DNA of 64,000 nt from Elusimicrobiota bacterium (GTDB lineage Bacteria; Elusimicrobiota; Elusimicrobia; Elusimicrobiales; UBA9959). The stretch lies in contig DMXM01000042.1 of NCBI GenBank assembly GCA_003482905.1, forward strand, positions 1 to 64,000. Direction: 5' to 3'. Shown here piece after piece: positions 1-7,870 of this stretch. A program made the position numbers and the translations under genes. Under the pieces are notes generated by a model, which worked only from the letters and a program-made list of their open reading frames with translations, was not told the origin of the DNA and did not search any database. The number at the start of each line of letters is the position of its first letter. Position 1 is the stretch's first letter.

Positions 1-43
1 CAGTTTTCGTTAGCGCCCAGGCCCGACCCTCTATCTTGATGAC

Positions 44-709
44 ATGCGGGGCATAATTGCACGCTTAAAGGGCGCAGATGTAGCATTCCGAATGACAACA
101 AATGGACATTTTGCCGAAAGCAAGGAGGCCGCGATAAAGGTCCTCTCTTCCATCCCAGAGCTGTCAGTTGTGAATCTTTCATGTGACCGGCAGCATGAAA
201 AATTCCTTCCAGAGGCGAACATAGCCCACCTTTTTGCCGCCTGCCGGGAGCTGGGAATAGTCTTCAGGGTTGTTTTGGCGCTCTCGTCACCCATGGATCT
301 TGTCCTTTTAAAGAAACTGAAGGCGATAGGTAAGTTTCCCGTAATGCCGCAAAAAATGCTTCCTATGGGCGCCGCGAAGAAGAATAGTCTTGGCTATAAG
401 CATCCTAGCTTCGACGAAGGGGTTCTTTCTAAAGCCTGTCCGAACAGGGACGTTTTGATCTATATGTGTGGGCAAGGCTTTACTGTGTGCTGTGCATCCA
501 TGGCTTTTTATTCTAAATCTGAAAGGATAGTGCACGCTACAATAGAGGAACATCTGCGCAGTGAATTCTATAGCCTGATTGCTAGGCATACGTTAGGAGA
601 AATTGTTCAAAAACTCGGTTTATCTGGAATAAAAATGCTGCCAGAGGATTCCTCTCCCTGCGTCTTATGCGAAAAAATATTTAGAAAGAAATATGGTGAG
701 GGGCTTTAG
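44..709 (+). CDS. Radical SAM protein, C-terminal part (5' end missing or frameshifted)
   Basis: The fragment reads as the later half of a radical SAM barrel (TLYLDDM near the start, then MTTNGHF, a usual strand after the cluster motif) followed by a Cys-rich SPASM-like tail: Cys residues in ACPNR, YMCGQ, TVCCAS and the CVLC pair near the end. The CxxxCxxC cluster motif is not in the window. Read upstream, this frame meets a TAG at 11-13, whereas the +1 neighbouring frame reads VFVSAQ into the same point, so one missing base near 20-22 would restore a longer barrel. It may be a pseudogene, a sequencing error or a shortened gene. It precedes a lipoprotein and a histidine kinase on the same strand, so it is probably a peptide-modifying enzyme of the same cluster. 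Base composition is more AT-rich than the rest of the window. Confidence 0.6.
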   Translation: MRGIIARLKGADVAFRMTTNGHFAESKEAAIKVLSSIPELSVVNLSCDRQHEKFLPEANIAHLFAACRELGIVFRVVLALSSPMDLVLLKKLKAIGKFPVMPQKMLPMGAAKKNSLGYKHPSFDEGVLSKACPNRDVLIYMCGQGFTVCCASMAFYSKSERIVHATIEEHLRSEFYSLIARHTLGEIVQKLGLSGIKMLPEDSSPCVLCEKIFRKKYGEGL

Positions 710-726
710 CGCAAAAGTGGCCACGC

Positions 727-2166
727 ATGCATTTTTTGAAAATGACCTGTAAATTACATAGCAGAAAACACAAACTGATAGCCTTATCCGCTTTTATTCT
801 TGCACAGTCTTTATTTTGTGGCTGCCAGCCGCTCTCCTCTGGCTCAGATGTTTGGGGTGTAATTTTTACCTCTCTCCCTAGCCATGTCTCTGCTGAAAAT
901 ATCGAGGATCCCGCTGTTGCCTATATATTCAGGCAGACTCATGAACCGCTATTCCGGCAGGAAGACGGGGAGAACTTTCGTTCCAAGGTGTTGCTGAACT
1001 GGGCGCGGAACATAAAGTACACTGAGTATAAATTCTGGCCTGACTCCGATCTGAGATTTAACGATAAAATTGGTTTTTCTGCGGGCTATCTGTATTCTTT
1101 CGCAGAAAAGATTACAAGGAAATATGGGGCGCCATTTGAGGCTTCTCTGGAGAAAGATCATGTGGTTGTAAAATTTAGAACCAGCCAGCCTGGCTACCTC
1201 CTTTTTTTAACGCAGTATAAAAATGCCCCTTCCGTAATCAACGGCCCCACCGAGGACGGATTGGGTGAGTTTGCGGTAAAGAATATTTCCAAGGCCCGCA
1301 TAGGCCTAGAAAGGAAGCGTTCGGTGCGTAACGGGTATAATCGGATAGTGTTGTCTCAGTATGGCGGCCCAACCGACCCTAACCTGCAAAGCCGCCTAAT
1401 AGCGGACTTTAACAAGATTTCTTCCTTTCAATGGCCGAGCTGGATAAAAACCGAATATACAGGTTTCGACAATATAGAGCTCCGGTCGGTAGGGCTAGCG
1501 ATAAACCATCCGGATGCGCAGGTGCGGAACACGCTTTATAACTGCATAGATGTCGACGAGTTCCGCCGGGCGGCCATACCGGCCCGGAAGGATTTTTATG
1601 ACATACAAACGGTGCTGCCTGTAGGCGTGCCGGGGGCCAGCGGCGGCCGGCCAGTCCAGGCCTGCATCGTTCCTAAGCGGATTCGGGGAATGGCAATAGT
1701 GCTCGCAAATCCCAGGTCTGACAACCAGAAGGAGCTGGCTACGTTTTCCGATAAATTTAACAAAAACACCGGTCTCCACTTGGTAATAAAACAATACCAG
1801 CCGAAGGAGATGAACCCAATGCTGTTTGATAGGAATTATGCACGCCCGTATAATCTGGTAATAGTGGTGGCAGAAAATTTCAATCGCGAGCAAGACGACT
1901 TCTTCGATTCTTATGTTGGGGAGGACCGCGCTATTAATGATGTGCCGGCATCAATTAGAAAAAACTTCAGTCTTATGCGCGGAGAGGGGTTTCCGGGGAA
2001 AAAAAGAATCATGGCCGAGAAGTTGGCTGAGCAACTTAGCAGCGCGGGTCTCGCCCTGCCGCTGTATCAAACGATTGTCAAGCTGTATTACCCCAAAAGA
2101 ATTAAGAATTTGTCTGTAGGGCGCGGCTTTATTGAAAACCCCGATGTGGCGGACCTGAGATGGTAA
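727..2166 (+). CDS. Lipoprotein resembling peptide-binding (SBP family 5) ABC receptors
   Basis: A basic N-terminus, a hydrophobic stretch and a lipobox-like LFCGC give a lipoprotein signal, so the protein should sit on the outer face of the inner membrane or in the outer membrane. The body resembles family 5 solute-binding proteins (OppA/DppA type): an early EPLFR-like segment, LRFNDK, a hinge region and a C-terminal SAGLALPLYQT segment, at 479 residues slightly short for the family. No permease or ATPase genes lie nearby. The gene overlaps the next one (histidine kinase) by 7 bases, so the two are probably co-translated. By inference it binds a peptide and passes the signal to that kinase rather than feeding a transporter. 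An internal ATG at 742 would give a more typical signal peptide; no clear ribosome binding site is visible for either start. Confidence 0.65.
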   Translation: MHFLKMTCKLHSRKHKLIALSAFILAQSLFCGCQPLSSGSDVWGVIFTSLPSHVSAENIEDPAVAYIFRQTHEPLFRQEDGENFRSKVLLNWARNIKYTEYKFWPDSDLRFNDKIGFSAGYLYSFAEKITRKYGAPFEASLEKDHVVVKFRTSQPGYLLFLTQYKNAPSVINGPTEDGLGEFAVKNISKARIGLERKRSVRNGYNRIVLSQYGGPTDPNLQSRLIADFNKISSFQWPSWIKTEYTGFDNIELRSVGLAINHPDAQVRNTLYNCIDVDEFRRAAIPARKDFYDIQTVLPVGVPGASGGRPVQACIVPKRIRGMAIVLANPRSDNQKELATFSDKFNKNTGLHLVIKQYQPKEMNPMLFDRNYARPYNLVIVVAENFNREQDDFFDSYVGEDRAINDVPASIRKNFSLMRGEGFPGKKRIMAEKLAEQLSSAGLALPLYQTIVKLYYPKRIKNLSVGRGFIENPDVADLRW

Positions 2167-3842
2167 AACTTTTTACGCGTGTTTTGGCCTATAACTGGAT
2201 ATACTACACTCTAGCTGTAGCGGTGTTTGTTACTTTTTGGCAGATATTTTCTGTGTTCTCGGCGGTGCGGGTGGCGGACGATAAGCTGCTTACCGCCATG
2301 CGGCAGAACGCGGCTTATTTTGAAAAAGCCTTCCTTGAGGGCGACGTCTTCGAGACACAGCGCATAATGTGGCGCATTAAGAATGACAATATCAAGCGCA
2401 TCACCTTCCATCCGGTAGAATTCGAAGGAACGAAGTGGATATTTAAAGAGGCCATAGTCGGCAATCTTTACGACCGGCCCCGGGCACAGGTCGATCACAA
2501 TGTGCCCTTCATTTCCAACGGCGCGGAGCTGGGGCGGCTGGAGTATGTGATAGACCTGGTGGATGTGAACGCGGCGGTGTTCGGGCAGAACTACGTGCTG
2601 TTCATAACCGTGGTGGTCTTCTTTATCGGCCTGCTGGCTCTTTCCAATGTGGGGGCCATAAAAACTATTTTCAGCATAGAACACTGCGTGGACGAGACCA
2701 ACGCCCTGGTGGCCGCCGGCGAGCATTCTAAAATACAGGATTCCATACAGCGCAACATCGAGTCCCTGCCGCAAAGTCTGAGGAACACGCCTTTTGCGGT
2801 GCTTATAAGCCGCCTCGCCGAGGTGCTTCAAAAAGCTTCCAGACTGGAAAGCGAGCTGGCGGTTTCAAAGGCCACGGCGGACCTGGCCGCGCAGGTGGCG
2901 CACGATATACGATCGCCATTGGCGGCCTTGGGGGCGGCGGCCAAAGGGCTTGATCTGCCGGAAGAGCAACGCAAGCTTATTGAGGGCGCCGTGGGGCGCA
3001 TGCAGGGCATAGCCGATGACCTGCTCAACCGCTACCGCGCGCCTTCAGCCGCGCAAGCCAGGGCCAAGCCCGCGCCGCATGATTTGAGCGGCCTTATAGA
3101 ACAGGTATTGGCCGAGAAACGGCTGCAGCACAAAGATAAAACCGGCGTTAATATAGAATTCAACAACGACGCCGGGCAATTAAAAGCCCTGGTGGAACCG
3201 AAAGAACTGCAGCGCCTGCTGTCCAACCTGGTAAACAACTCGGTTGAGGCTTTTGAAAACAACGGCACGGTGACCGTCGGCCTGTCTTCTACTGATGGCA
3301 AGGTTTTAATAGAAGTTAAGGACAACGGCAAAGGCATCTTGCCGGAAATACTCGCGAAGCTCGGCCAAAAAGGCGAGACGCACGGAAAAGCCGGCGGTAA
3401 CGGGCTTGGCCTTTATCACGCGGTCACCGCGGTTGAGAGCTGGGGCGGCAATTTAAGGCTGGAGTCAGTATTAGGCAGCGGCACTACCGTAACCATAGAG
3501 CTGCCGCGCGTAAAAGCCGCAGGGTCGGTAGGGCCTACAGTGCTGCTGGACGACGATATGCTGGTGCATATGAACTGGAAGATGGCCGCCAATGCGTCGG
3601 GGGCGGAATTTAAGGCCTATAAGACCCCGCAAGACTTTGCCGCGGGCATTTCTGATCTGTCCAAAGACGCGGCCATTTATATAGATTCGGAACTCGGCAA
3701 CGATATTAAAGGCGAGGACATCGCCAAAGACCTGCACGAAAAAGGATTTTCCAATATAACCATGGCCACCGGCCACAGCCCAGAGCAATTCGCCCACCTC
3801 CCCTGGCTTAAAGTAACCGGCAAAGAACCCCCCTGGGCATAG
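2160..3842 (+). CDS. Hybrid sensor histidine kinase with C-terminal receiver-like domain
   Basis: Two membrane segments (about residues 8-32 and 145-170) enclose a periplasmic sensor of about 110 residues. A HisKA helix carries the phosphate-accepting His248 in AHDIRSPLAAL. The ATPase domain shows the N box NLVNNSVEAF, the G1 box DNGKGI and the G2 box GNGLGLYHAV. The last 100 residues look like a receiver: acidic LLDDDM, a candidate phospho-Asp509 in YIDSEL, Thr in MATGHS and Lys in VTGKEPPW. It overlaps the lipoprotein gene by 7 bases and lies upstream of a sigma-54-dependent peptide operon. The natural partner in the window is the NtrC-type activator encoded at 9063-10424; the pairing is inferred from location only. 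Confidence 0.85.
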   Translation: MVKLFTRVLAYNWIYYTLAVAVFVTFWQIFSVFSAVRVADDKLLTAMRQNAAYFEKAFLEGDVFETQRIMWRIKNDNIKRITFHPVEFEGTKWIFKEAIVGNLYDRPRAQVDHNVPFISNGAELGRLEYVIDLVDVNAAVFGQNYVLFITVVVFFIGLLALSNVGAIKTIFSIEHCVDETNALVAAGEHSKIQDSIQRNIESLPQSLRNTPFAVLISRLAEVLQKASRLESELAVSKATADLAAQVAHDIRSPLAALGAAAKGLDLPEEQRKLIEGAVGRMQGIADDLLNRYRAPSAAQARAKPAPHDLSGLIEQVLAEKRLQHKDKTGVNIEFNNDAGQLKALVEPKELQRLLSNLVNNSVEAFENNGTVTVGLSSTDGKVLIEVKDNGKGILPEILAKLGQKGETHGKAGGNGLGLYHAVTAVESWGGNLRLESVLGSGTTVTIELPRVKAAGSVGPTVLLDDDMLVHMNWKMAANASGAEFKAYKTPQDFAAGISDLSKDAAIYIDSELGNDIKGEDIAKDLHEKGFSNITMATGHSPEQFAHLPWLKVTGKEPPWA

Positions 3843-3896
3843 CGGCCAGGCTTGCGAATAAGACGCGGGTATGGGGTTGTAAACACATCGCCTTTC

Positions 3897-3930
3897 TTTT
3901 CATTTGAGAATAAATATTCTCAAATGAAAA
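3897..3930. promoter_or_regulatory. 34-bp palindrome, probable activator (enhancer) site 1
   Basis: A perfect inverted repeat has 16-base arms (left arm TTTTCATTTGAGAATA) around a central AA. Its centre is about 80 bases upstream of the -24 element of a sigma-54 promoter, where NtrC-family activators normally bind. The same 34 bases recur at 7697-7730 before a second such promoter, which argues for a regulator site rather than a terminator. The flanking CTTTC and TGTTTT are also shared. Confidence 0.8.
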
Positions 3931-3992
3931 TGTTTTATCCCGATTTCCTGACCATATTCCCTTAACAATGCGAGTTTTGGCCTGTTTTAGGC

Positions 3993-4009
3993 TTGGCATA
4001 AGTATTGCT
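3993..4009 (+). promoter_or_regulatory. Sigma-54 (-24/-12) promoter of the precursor peptide operon
   Basis: The element TTGGCATAAGTATTGCT has GG at 3995-3996 and GC at 4007-4008 with the required 10 bases between them, and matches the sigma-54 consensus TGGCAnnnnnnTTGCW. Transcription should begin near 4020. The sequence just after it (CTCTGTAGGGGGTGCAGGC) resembles that after the promoter at 7814. Confidence 0.88.
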
Positions 4010-4053
4010 CTGTAGGGGGTGCAGGCAGTAAAAAAATAACCTGGAGGGGAATT

Positions 4054-4146
4054 ATGAAGATAAAACTGATAAAAGATGTGGAGCGGCGCGGGATATTCTA
4101 CGGGTCAAGGAATTTCTGCACTGGATTCTGTAATCTTAAGCTCTAA
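4054..4146 (+). CDS. 30-residue Cys-X3-Cys peptide, probable RiPP precursor
   Basis: A strong ribosome binding site (TGGAGGGG) lies just before the ATG, and the frame encodes 30 residues ending in NFCTGFCNLKL. The first half is basic (several Lys and Arg, VERRG) and would be the leader; the C-terminal third with Cys22 and Cys26 would be the core. The gene directly follows a sigma-54 promoter and directly precedes a radical SAM/SPASM enzyme and an MFS exporter, the usual layout of ribosomally made, post-translationally modified peptides. Thioether crosslinks from the two Cys, or another radical-made bond, are plausible; the actual modification cannot be read from sequence. No signal peptide or double-Gly site is visible. 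Confidence 0.75.
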   Translation: MKIKLIKDVERRGIFYGSRNFCTGFCNLKL

Positions 4147-4162
4147 ATGGGCGCGGCTGGCA

Positions 4163-4198
4163 GATCCATGCCGGGAGCTGTGAGGCCCGGCATGGATC
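4163..4198 (+). promoter_or_regulatory. Hairpin between peptide gene and maturase gene
   Basis: Two perfect 13-base arms (GATCCATGCCGGG and its complement) flank a 10-base loop. It follows the peptide stop codon and is followed by A, not T, so it is not an ordinary terminator. The loop contains GTGAGG, a possible ribosome binding site, and the right arm contains the ATG at 4192. It may stabilise the peptide message and limit maturase translation. Confidence 0.6.
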
Positions 4199-5490
4199 AA
4201 AAAATGGACAATATGAAAAACCTAAAACCTTCCGTATACAATGAAACTATAAATGAGGGCGACAAAACTTACCTCTATAACTTTTACAGCGGCGCTATTG
4301 TGGAAATGGAGGGTGGCGCGCAGTTGGAGGCAGCCGGAGTTTCCATGCAAGACGCAGCTTTGCTGAAAGAGAAAGGGTTCCTGGTGGATAAAAATATTGA
4401 CGAACTGAAGAGGTTGGAATTCTCGTATTTGTCCGGCAAGTTCAATAAAAGTTCTTTAGGGCTAACTCTTTGCACCACGCTCGAGTGCAATTTCAGCTGT
4501 CCTTATTGCTATGAAGGGAAGAGCCGGACCGGCTCGGCCATGAGCCCCGAAGTCATAACCAAGATTTTAGAATTCGTCCGGATGAAGCTGAAGGACAACA
4601 ACATAAACACACTGTACGTGAATTTCCTGGGCGGGGAAGCCCTGCTCAGGCTGGACGTACTCAGCGCGGTCCTGGCGGGCCTGAAAGCGGAGGCCGCGAG
4701 AAAGAACGTGGTGCTAGTTGCCGGGCTGGTAACCAACGGCTACTTGCTGGACGAGGCCATGAAAGTTATAGACATGCCGGGGGACATACAGAGTGTACAG
4801 GTGACGTTCGACGGTTTTGGCGTCAGTCATGACAAGATGCGGCGGCTTGCAGGCGGTATAGGCAGCTTTGAACGGATATTCGCCAACATGGTACTTGCGC
4901 TGGAAAAAGGCGTGCGCGTCGCCGCCAGGTATAACCTGACCGGAGACAATGCCACCGACGCGACGCTGCTTATAGACAAGCTGGCCGGGCTTGAAAAAAA
5001 GCCGTTGCTCTACTTTGGGCATGTCAGCGCGGTCGGGAGTGCGGACACCTGCAAGTCCGTTTCCTGCATGAGCCGCATGGACTATTCTAAGGCGGACCTA
5101 AAGCTGGCCCGGTATGCGGCGTCAAAAGGCGTAAAGACTGACTTCATGCCCGTCGGCAAGGGGAACTACTGCACTGCGGACGCGGTGAACGGGTTTACCA
5201 TAGACCCGGAGGGGGACATCTATAAATGCTGGAGTTCCGTAGGCAGAAAAGAATTAGCCTGCGGCAGCGTGCTGGTGGCCGCACCGGAAGAATGCATAAC
5301 CGACGAGAGCCGCTACTACATGTACACCATGGACAATCCTTTCCAGGATACCTGCGCGTCCTGCAAGCTGCTGCCTATCTGCATGGGCGGCTGCCCGGTA
5401 GAAAGACAGGCCGGTGGCAGGCAGTGCTCGAAATTTAAATTCCAGGACATGGAATTTATAAAATTATACACGGAAGGGGTTTTAAGATGA
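4192..5490 (+). CDS. Radical SAM/SPASM peptide maturase
   Basis: The enzyme probably installs a radical-made crosslink in the peptide encoded just upstream. The N-terminal part (KPSVYNETINEGDKTYLYNFYSG) is a short leader-binding-like region common in such maturases. The SAM-cluster motif CNFSCPYC gives Cys99, Cys103 and Cys106 (counted from 4192). A full C-terminal SPASM set follows: NYCTAD, IYKCWS, then CASCKLLPICMGGCP and QCSKF, enough ligands for two auxiliary Fe-S clusters. The frame is open back to 4147, immediately after the peptide stop. I chose 4192 because a GTGAGG ribosome binding site lies 6 bases upstream; 4147, 4204 and 4213 are alternatives, and family similarity begins near 4213. 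It overlaps the MFS gene by 4 bases (ATGA). Confidence 0.88.
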   Translation: MDQKMDNMKNLKPSVYNETINEGDKTYLYNFYSGAIVEMEGGAQLEAAGVSMQDAALLKEKGFLVDKNIDELKRLEFSYLSGKFNKSSLGLTLCTTLECNFSCPYCYEGKSRTGSAMSPEVITKILEFVRMKLKDNNINTLYVNFLGGEALLRLDVLSAVLAGLKAEAARKNVVLVAGLVTNGYLLDEAMKVIDMPGDIQSVQVTFDGFGVSHDKMRRLAGGIGSFERIFANMVLALEKGVRVAARYNLTGDNATDATLLIDKLAGLEKKPLLYFGHVSAVGSADTCKSVSCMSRMDYSKADLKLARYAASKGVKTDFMPVGKGNYCTADAVNGFTIDPEGDIYKCWSSVGRKELACGSVLVAAPEECITDESRYYMYTMDNPFQDTCASCKLLPICMGGCPVERQAGGRQCSKFKFQDMEFIKLYTEGVLR

Positions 5491-6710
5491 GAAACTTTTA
5501 CTTTCTTTTTTTCGCACAGATGGTATCCCTCAGCGGTAGCGTGTTAAACTCGGTGGTTTCGATGTTCTGGGTTTACAGCATAACAGGCTCACTGTCTGGT
5601 TCTATACTCTCTGGCTTCTTTCCGGTAGCGGTGTACTTCCTGATCTCCACTTTCGCGGCCGCCATGGTGGAGCGGGGGAGTAAAAAGAATTACGTGCTCC
5701 TGGGCGAGGCCGCGCAGGCTTTGGTTTTCCTGGCGTTCTTTGTAATGGCCAAGTACGGGATAAAAAATATTTACGCTGTGTACGCCCTGCAGGGGATAGT
5801 CGGCCTGGCGAGCGCTTTCTTCTCCCCGGCTATGGCGGCCTGGGAAATGGAATATATAAGGGATGTGTATCGCAAGATGGCCGGGAAGATTCACGCAGCC
5901 ATGGCCGTACTAAACCTTTTATTCACGCTTGCCGGAGGCCTTCTGGCCGCCCGCGTGCCGTTCCATTACATCTTCCTCTACAACGCTGCTTCCTTCGGCG
6001 CGGCGTTCTTGATAGAGGTTTTTATCCGGGAGCCGGCGCGGGGTGCGCCTAAAGCGGAGGTGGCGGGCCGGACCCGCCTGCTTTCCGAAATGGCCGAGGG
6101 GTTTAGGTATGTAATCGCGGAAAAACCCGCGGTATTTTCCAGCATTCTGATGCTTTCAATGATAAATATGTTCTTCGCGCCGTTGGCCAACGTCATGCCG
6201 GTGTTTGTCAAGGCCGGGCTAAATCTCGGCCCAGACGCTTTCAGTTATGCCATGATTGCCAGCATGGCCGGGTCCATGGCCGCAGGGTTCTCTGTGAATA
6301 AGGTTGGCCGATTGAACATTTCCATGCTCCTGCTTTTCTGCGTAGTGGACGCGGGATTGTGCTTTCTTATGTACTTCCTTACCGGCCTTGGCGCCCTATT
6401 GCTGGTCATGATGGTGGTGGGATTCATCGTCAGCCTCATGACCATAGCGGTAAAGATAGAGGTCAGCACCGTAAAGCCCGAATATTACTGTAAGGTTCAG
6501 GCTCTCAGCGAGAACATTTCCGGTCTGCTGGTGCCGGTGGGAATAGTGATAATGTCGGTGCTGGCCGGTGCTGGCGGGGTGAGGACGCCATTCTTGTTCT
6601 CGGGCATCGCCCTGCTAGCGGTAGCGGGGCTGGTCAGGCTTCTGATATTCTCCGGCAGGTTCGGGAGGATCCTTGCCGCGCAAGGTTCCACGGCCTCGGG
6701 AGGGATATGA
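5487..6710 (+). CDS. MFS exporter (macrolide-efflux-like), probable peptide exporter
   Basis: The 407-residue protein has about 12 hydrophobic helices and the look of the MefA/enterobactin-exporter branch of the major facilitator superfamily: N-terminal NFYFLFFAQMVSLSGSVLNSV, a loop ERGSKKNYVLLG after helix 2, and a central hydrophilic loop REPARGAPKAEVAGRTRLL. It is translationally coupled to the radical SAM maturase (ATGA overlap). In this setting it most likely exports the modified peptide across the inner membrane. Substrate assignment rests on gene order alone. Confidence 0.8.
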   Translation: MRNFYFLFFAQMVSLSGSVLNSVVSMFWVYSITGSLSGSILSGFFPVAVYFLISTFAAAMVERGSKKNYVLLGEAAQALVFLAFFVMAKYGIKNIYAVYALQGIVGLASAFFSPAMAAWEMEYIRDVYRKMAGKIHAAMAVLNLLFTLAGGLLAARVPFHYIFLYNAASFGAAFLIEVFIREPARGAPKAEVAGRTRLLSEMAEGFRYVIAEKPAVFSSILMLSMINMFFAPLANVMPVFVKAGLNLGPDAFSYAMIASMAGSMAAGFSVNKVGRLNISMLLLFCVVDAGLCFLMYFLTGLGALLLVMMVVGFIVSLMTIAVKIEVSTVKPEYYCKVQALSENISGLLVPVGIVIMSVLAGAGGVRTPFLFSGIALLAVAGLVRLLIFSGRFGRILAAQGSTASGGI

Positions 6711-6751
6711 ATATTATAGCGTCGCTGCTGCAGATCCTGGGAGGAAATTGC

Positions 6752-6883
6752 ATGGCCGCTGAAACTAAAGGCTGGGAATTCAAAGCGTCGGGGGACTCGG
6801 AGATACGGGTGGGGACCGAGGTCGGCGGGGTGGTATTCCCGGCCGCAGGGAGGGCGGTGGAAGCGGAACTGACGGGGGAATAA
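6752..6883 (+). pseudogene. Truncated copy of the downstream adhesin-like gene
   Basis: A ribosome binding site (GGGAGGAAATTGC) precedes an ATG whose 43-residue product begins MAAETKGWEFKASGDSEI and ends AEAELTGE-like before a TAA, aligning with the first 45 residues of the next gene (MATKNTNNWEFKAADVAVI to VEVTGEYD). The same frame is open from an ATG at 6707 that overlaps the MFS stop codon. Upstream sequences match too (LGGNCMA read through in both). It is most simply the broken remnant of a tandem duplication, although a short peptide could still be made. Confidence 0.6.
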
Positions 6884-6954
6884 TTATCCGCCGGATTGGA
6901 GGAAGGTATATGGGGTATTTAGGGATCATAATGATATTTCTGGGAGGAAATTGT

Positions 6955-7638
6955 ATGGCTACGAAAAACACTAATAATTGGGAATTCAAGGCGGCGGATG
7001 TGGCGGTTATTCAGGTAGAGACCGATTCCGGCGAGGTGGTCCTGGAAGCGGCGGAGGGAGAGGTTATAAAGGTGGAAGTAACCGGAGAATATGATGCTGA
7101 CAAATGCGAGGTTTCAGCTGCGCTCAGCGGCTCAAAACTTATGGCGTCGGCAAAGGGTAAAAAGAAATGGTTCTGGAACAGCGCCAACTGCAAAGCGGGT
7201 TTCAGGATCACCGCGCCAGCGGGAAAGAAACTGATAGTGAGATCCGGCGCCGGCAAGGCCGGGCTTGCCGGGTTTGCGGCGGGAGCGGATGTGTTTTCGG
7301 GCGCCGGAAGCATAGAATTCAAGGGTGTTTCCGGTCCGATAAGCGTCAAAAGCGGCGCGGGCACCATAAAAGGCGATATCTACTCTGAAGAATTCAGCGC
7401 CAGTGTCGGGGCTGGGGCCATCGATCTTTCCTGGAATAAGGCGCCTGAAAAAGGCAGGGCGGATATAAAAACCGGCGCCGGGGGAGTAACTCTGGCCTTC
7501 CCGGCCGATAGCAGAATAAACGTAAATTACAAGGCGGGCGTCGGGAATCTGAGCAATGAGCTTGGGAGTGATCCCTCGGCCGGGTTTAATGTGGATGTTA
7601 AAAGCGGCGCGGGCAGCCTTAGCATAAAGAAACGGTAG
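6955..7638 (+). CDS. DUF4097-type beta-repeat (adhesin-like) protein
   Basis: The 227-residue protein consists of repeating beta-strand turns with SGAG and KTGAG motifs (VRSGAGKAG, DVFSGAGSIE, VKSGAGTIK, ASVGAGAIDL, IKTGAGGVTL, YKAGVGNLS, VKSGAGSLS), typical of the DUF4097 beta-solenoid family. No signal peptide is visible, so location is unclear. The start at 6955 has GGAGG 7 bases upstream; the frame is open back to 6910. It ends the peptide-maturase-exporter operon and is followed by a strong terminator. Function in the cluster is unknown; immunity or a scaffold for the peptide would be guesses. Confidence 0.72.
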   Translation: MATKNTNNWEFKAADVAVIQVETDSGEVVLEAAEGEVIKVEVTGEYDADKCEVSAALSGSKLMASAKGKKKWFWNSANCKAGFRITAPAGKKLIVRSGAGKAGLAGFAAGADVFSGAGSIEFKGVSGPISVKSGAGTIKGDIYSEEFSASVGAGAIDLSWNKAPEKGRADIKTGAGGVTLAFPADSRINVNYKAGVGNLSNELGSDPSAGFNVDVKSGAGSLSIKKR

Positions 7639-7659
7639 TTATTGCTGAGACGGAGCATC

Positions 7660-7700
7660 AAAGAGGCGAACTGGAAGGAACCAGCTCGCCTCTTTCTTTT
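7660..7700 (+). terminator. Intrinsic terminator after the adhesin-like gene
   Basis: The arms AAAGAGGCGA (7660-7669) and TCGCCTCTTT (7686-7695) pair, extended inward by CTGG/CCAG, and are followed by CTTTT. It ends the peptide operon just before the second palindromic activator site. Confidence 0.85.
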
Positions 7701-7730
7701 CATTTGAGAATAAATATTCTCAAATGAAAA
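7697..7730. promoter_or_regulatory. 34-bp palindrome, probable activator site 2
   Basis: It is identical over 34 bases to the site at 3897-3930. Its centre lies about 100 bases upstream of the -24 element at 7814. The first bases overlap the T-run of the preceding terminator. Confidence 0.8.
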
Positions 7731-7813
7731 TGTTTTGGACCGCGTTTAAACGTATTTCCCAATAAAATCAGCGGTTTCGCCGATAAAAGGCTGGTTTGGG
7801 CCGCGGCTTTATG

Positions 7814-7830
7814 TTGGCATAATAATTGCT
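7814..7830 (+). promoter_or_regulatory. Sigma-54 promoter of the second small peptide gene
   Basis: TTGGCATAATAATTGCT has GG and GC separated by 10 bases. It differs from the 3993 promoter at two positions and is identical to the one at 10539. The following CTCTGTAGCGGGTG matches the leader of the first peptide operon. Confidence 0.88.
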
Positions 7831-7870
7831 CTGTAGCGGGTGTAAGCGAAACCGACTAAAGGATAAAAAA

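Noticed and set aside
3897..3930. Palindromes considered as terminators
   Set aside because: The first follows no nearby gene end by 55 bases, both are AT-rich and identical to each other, and each lies at enhancer distance from a sigma-54 promoter; only the GC-rich stem at 7660 looks like a terminator.
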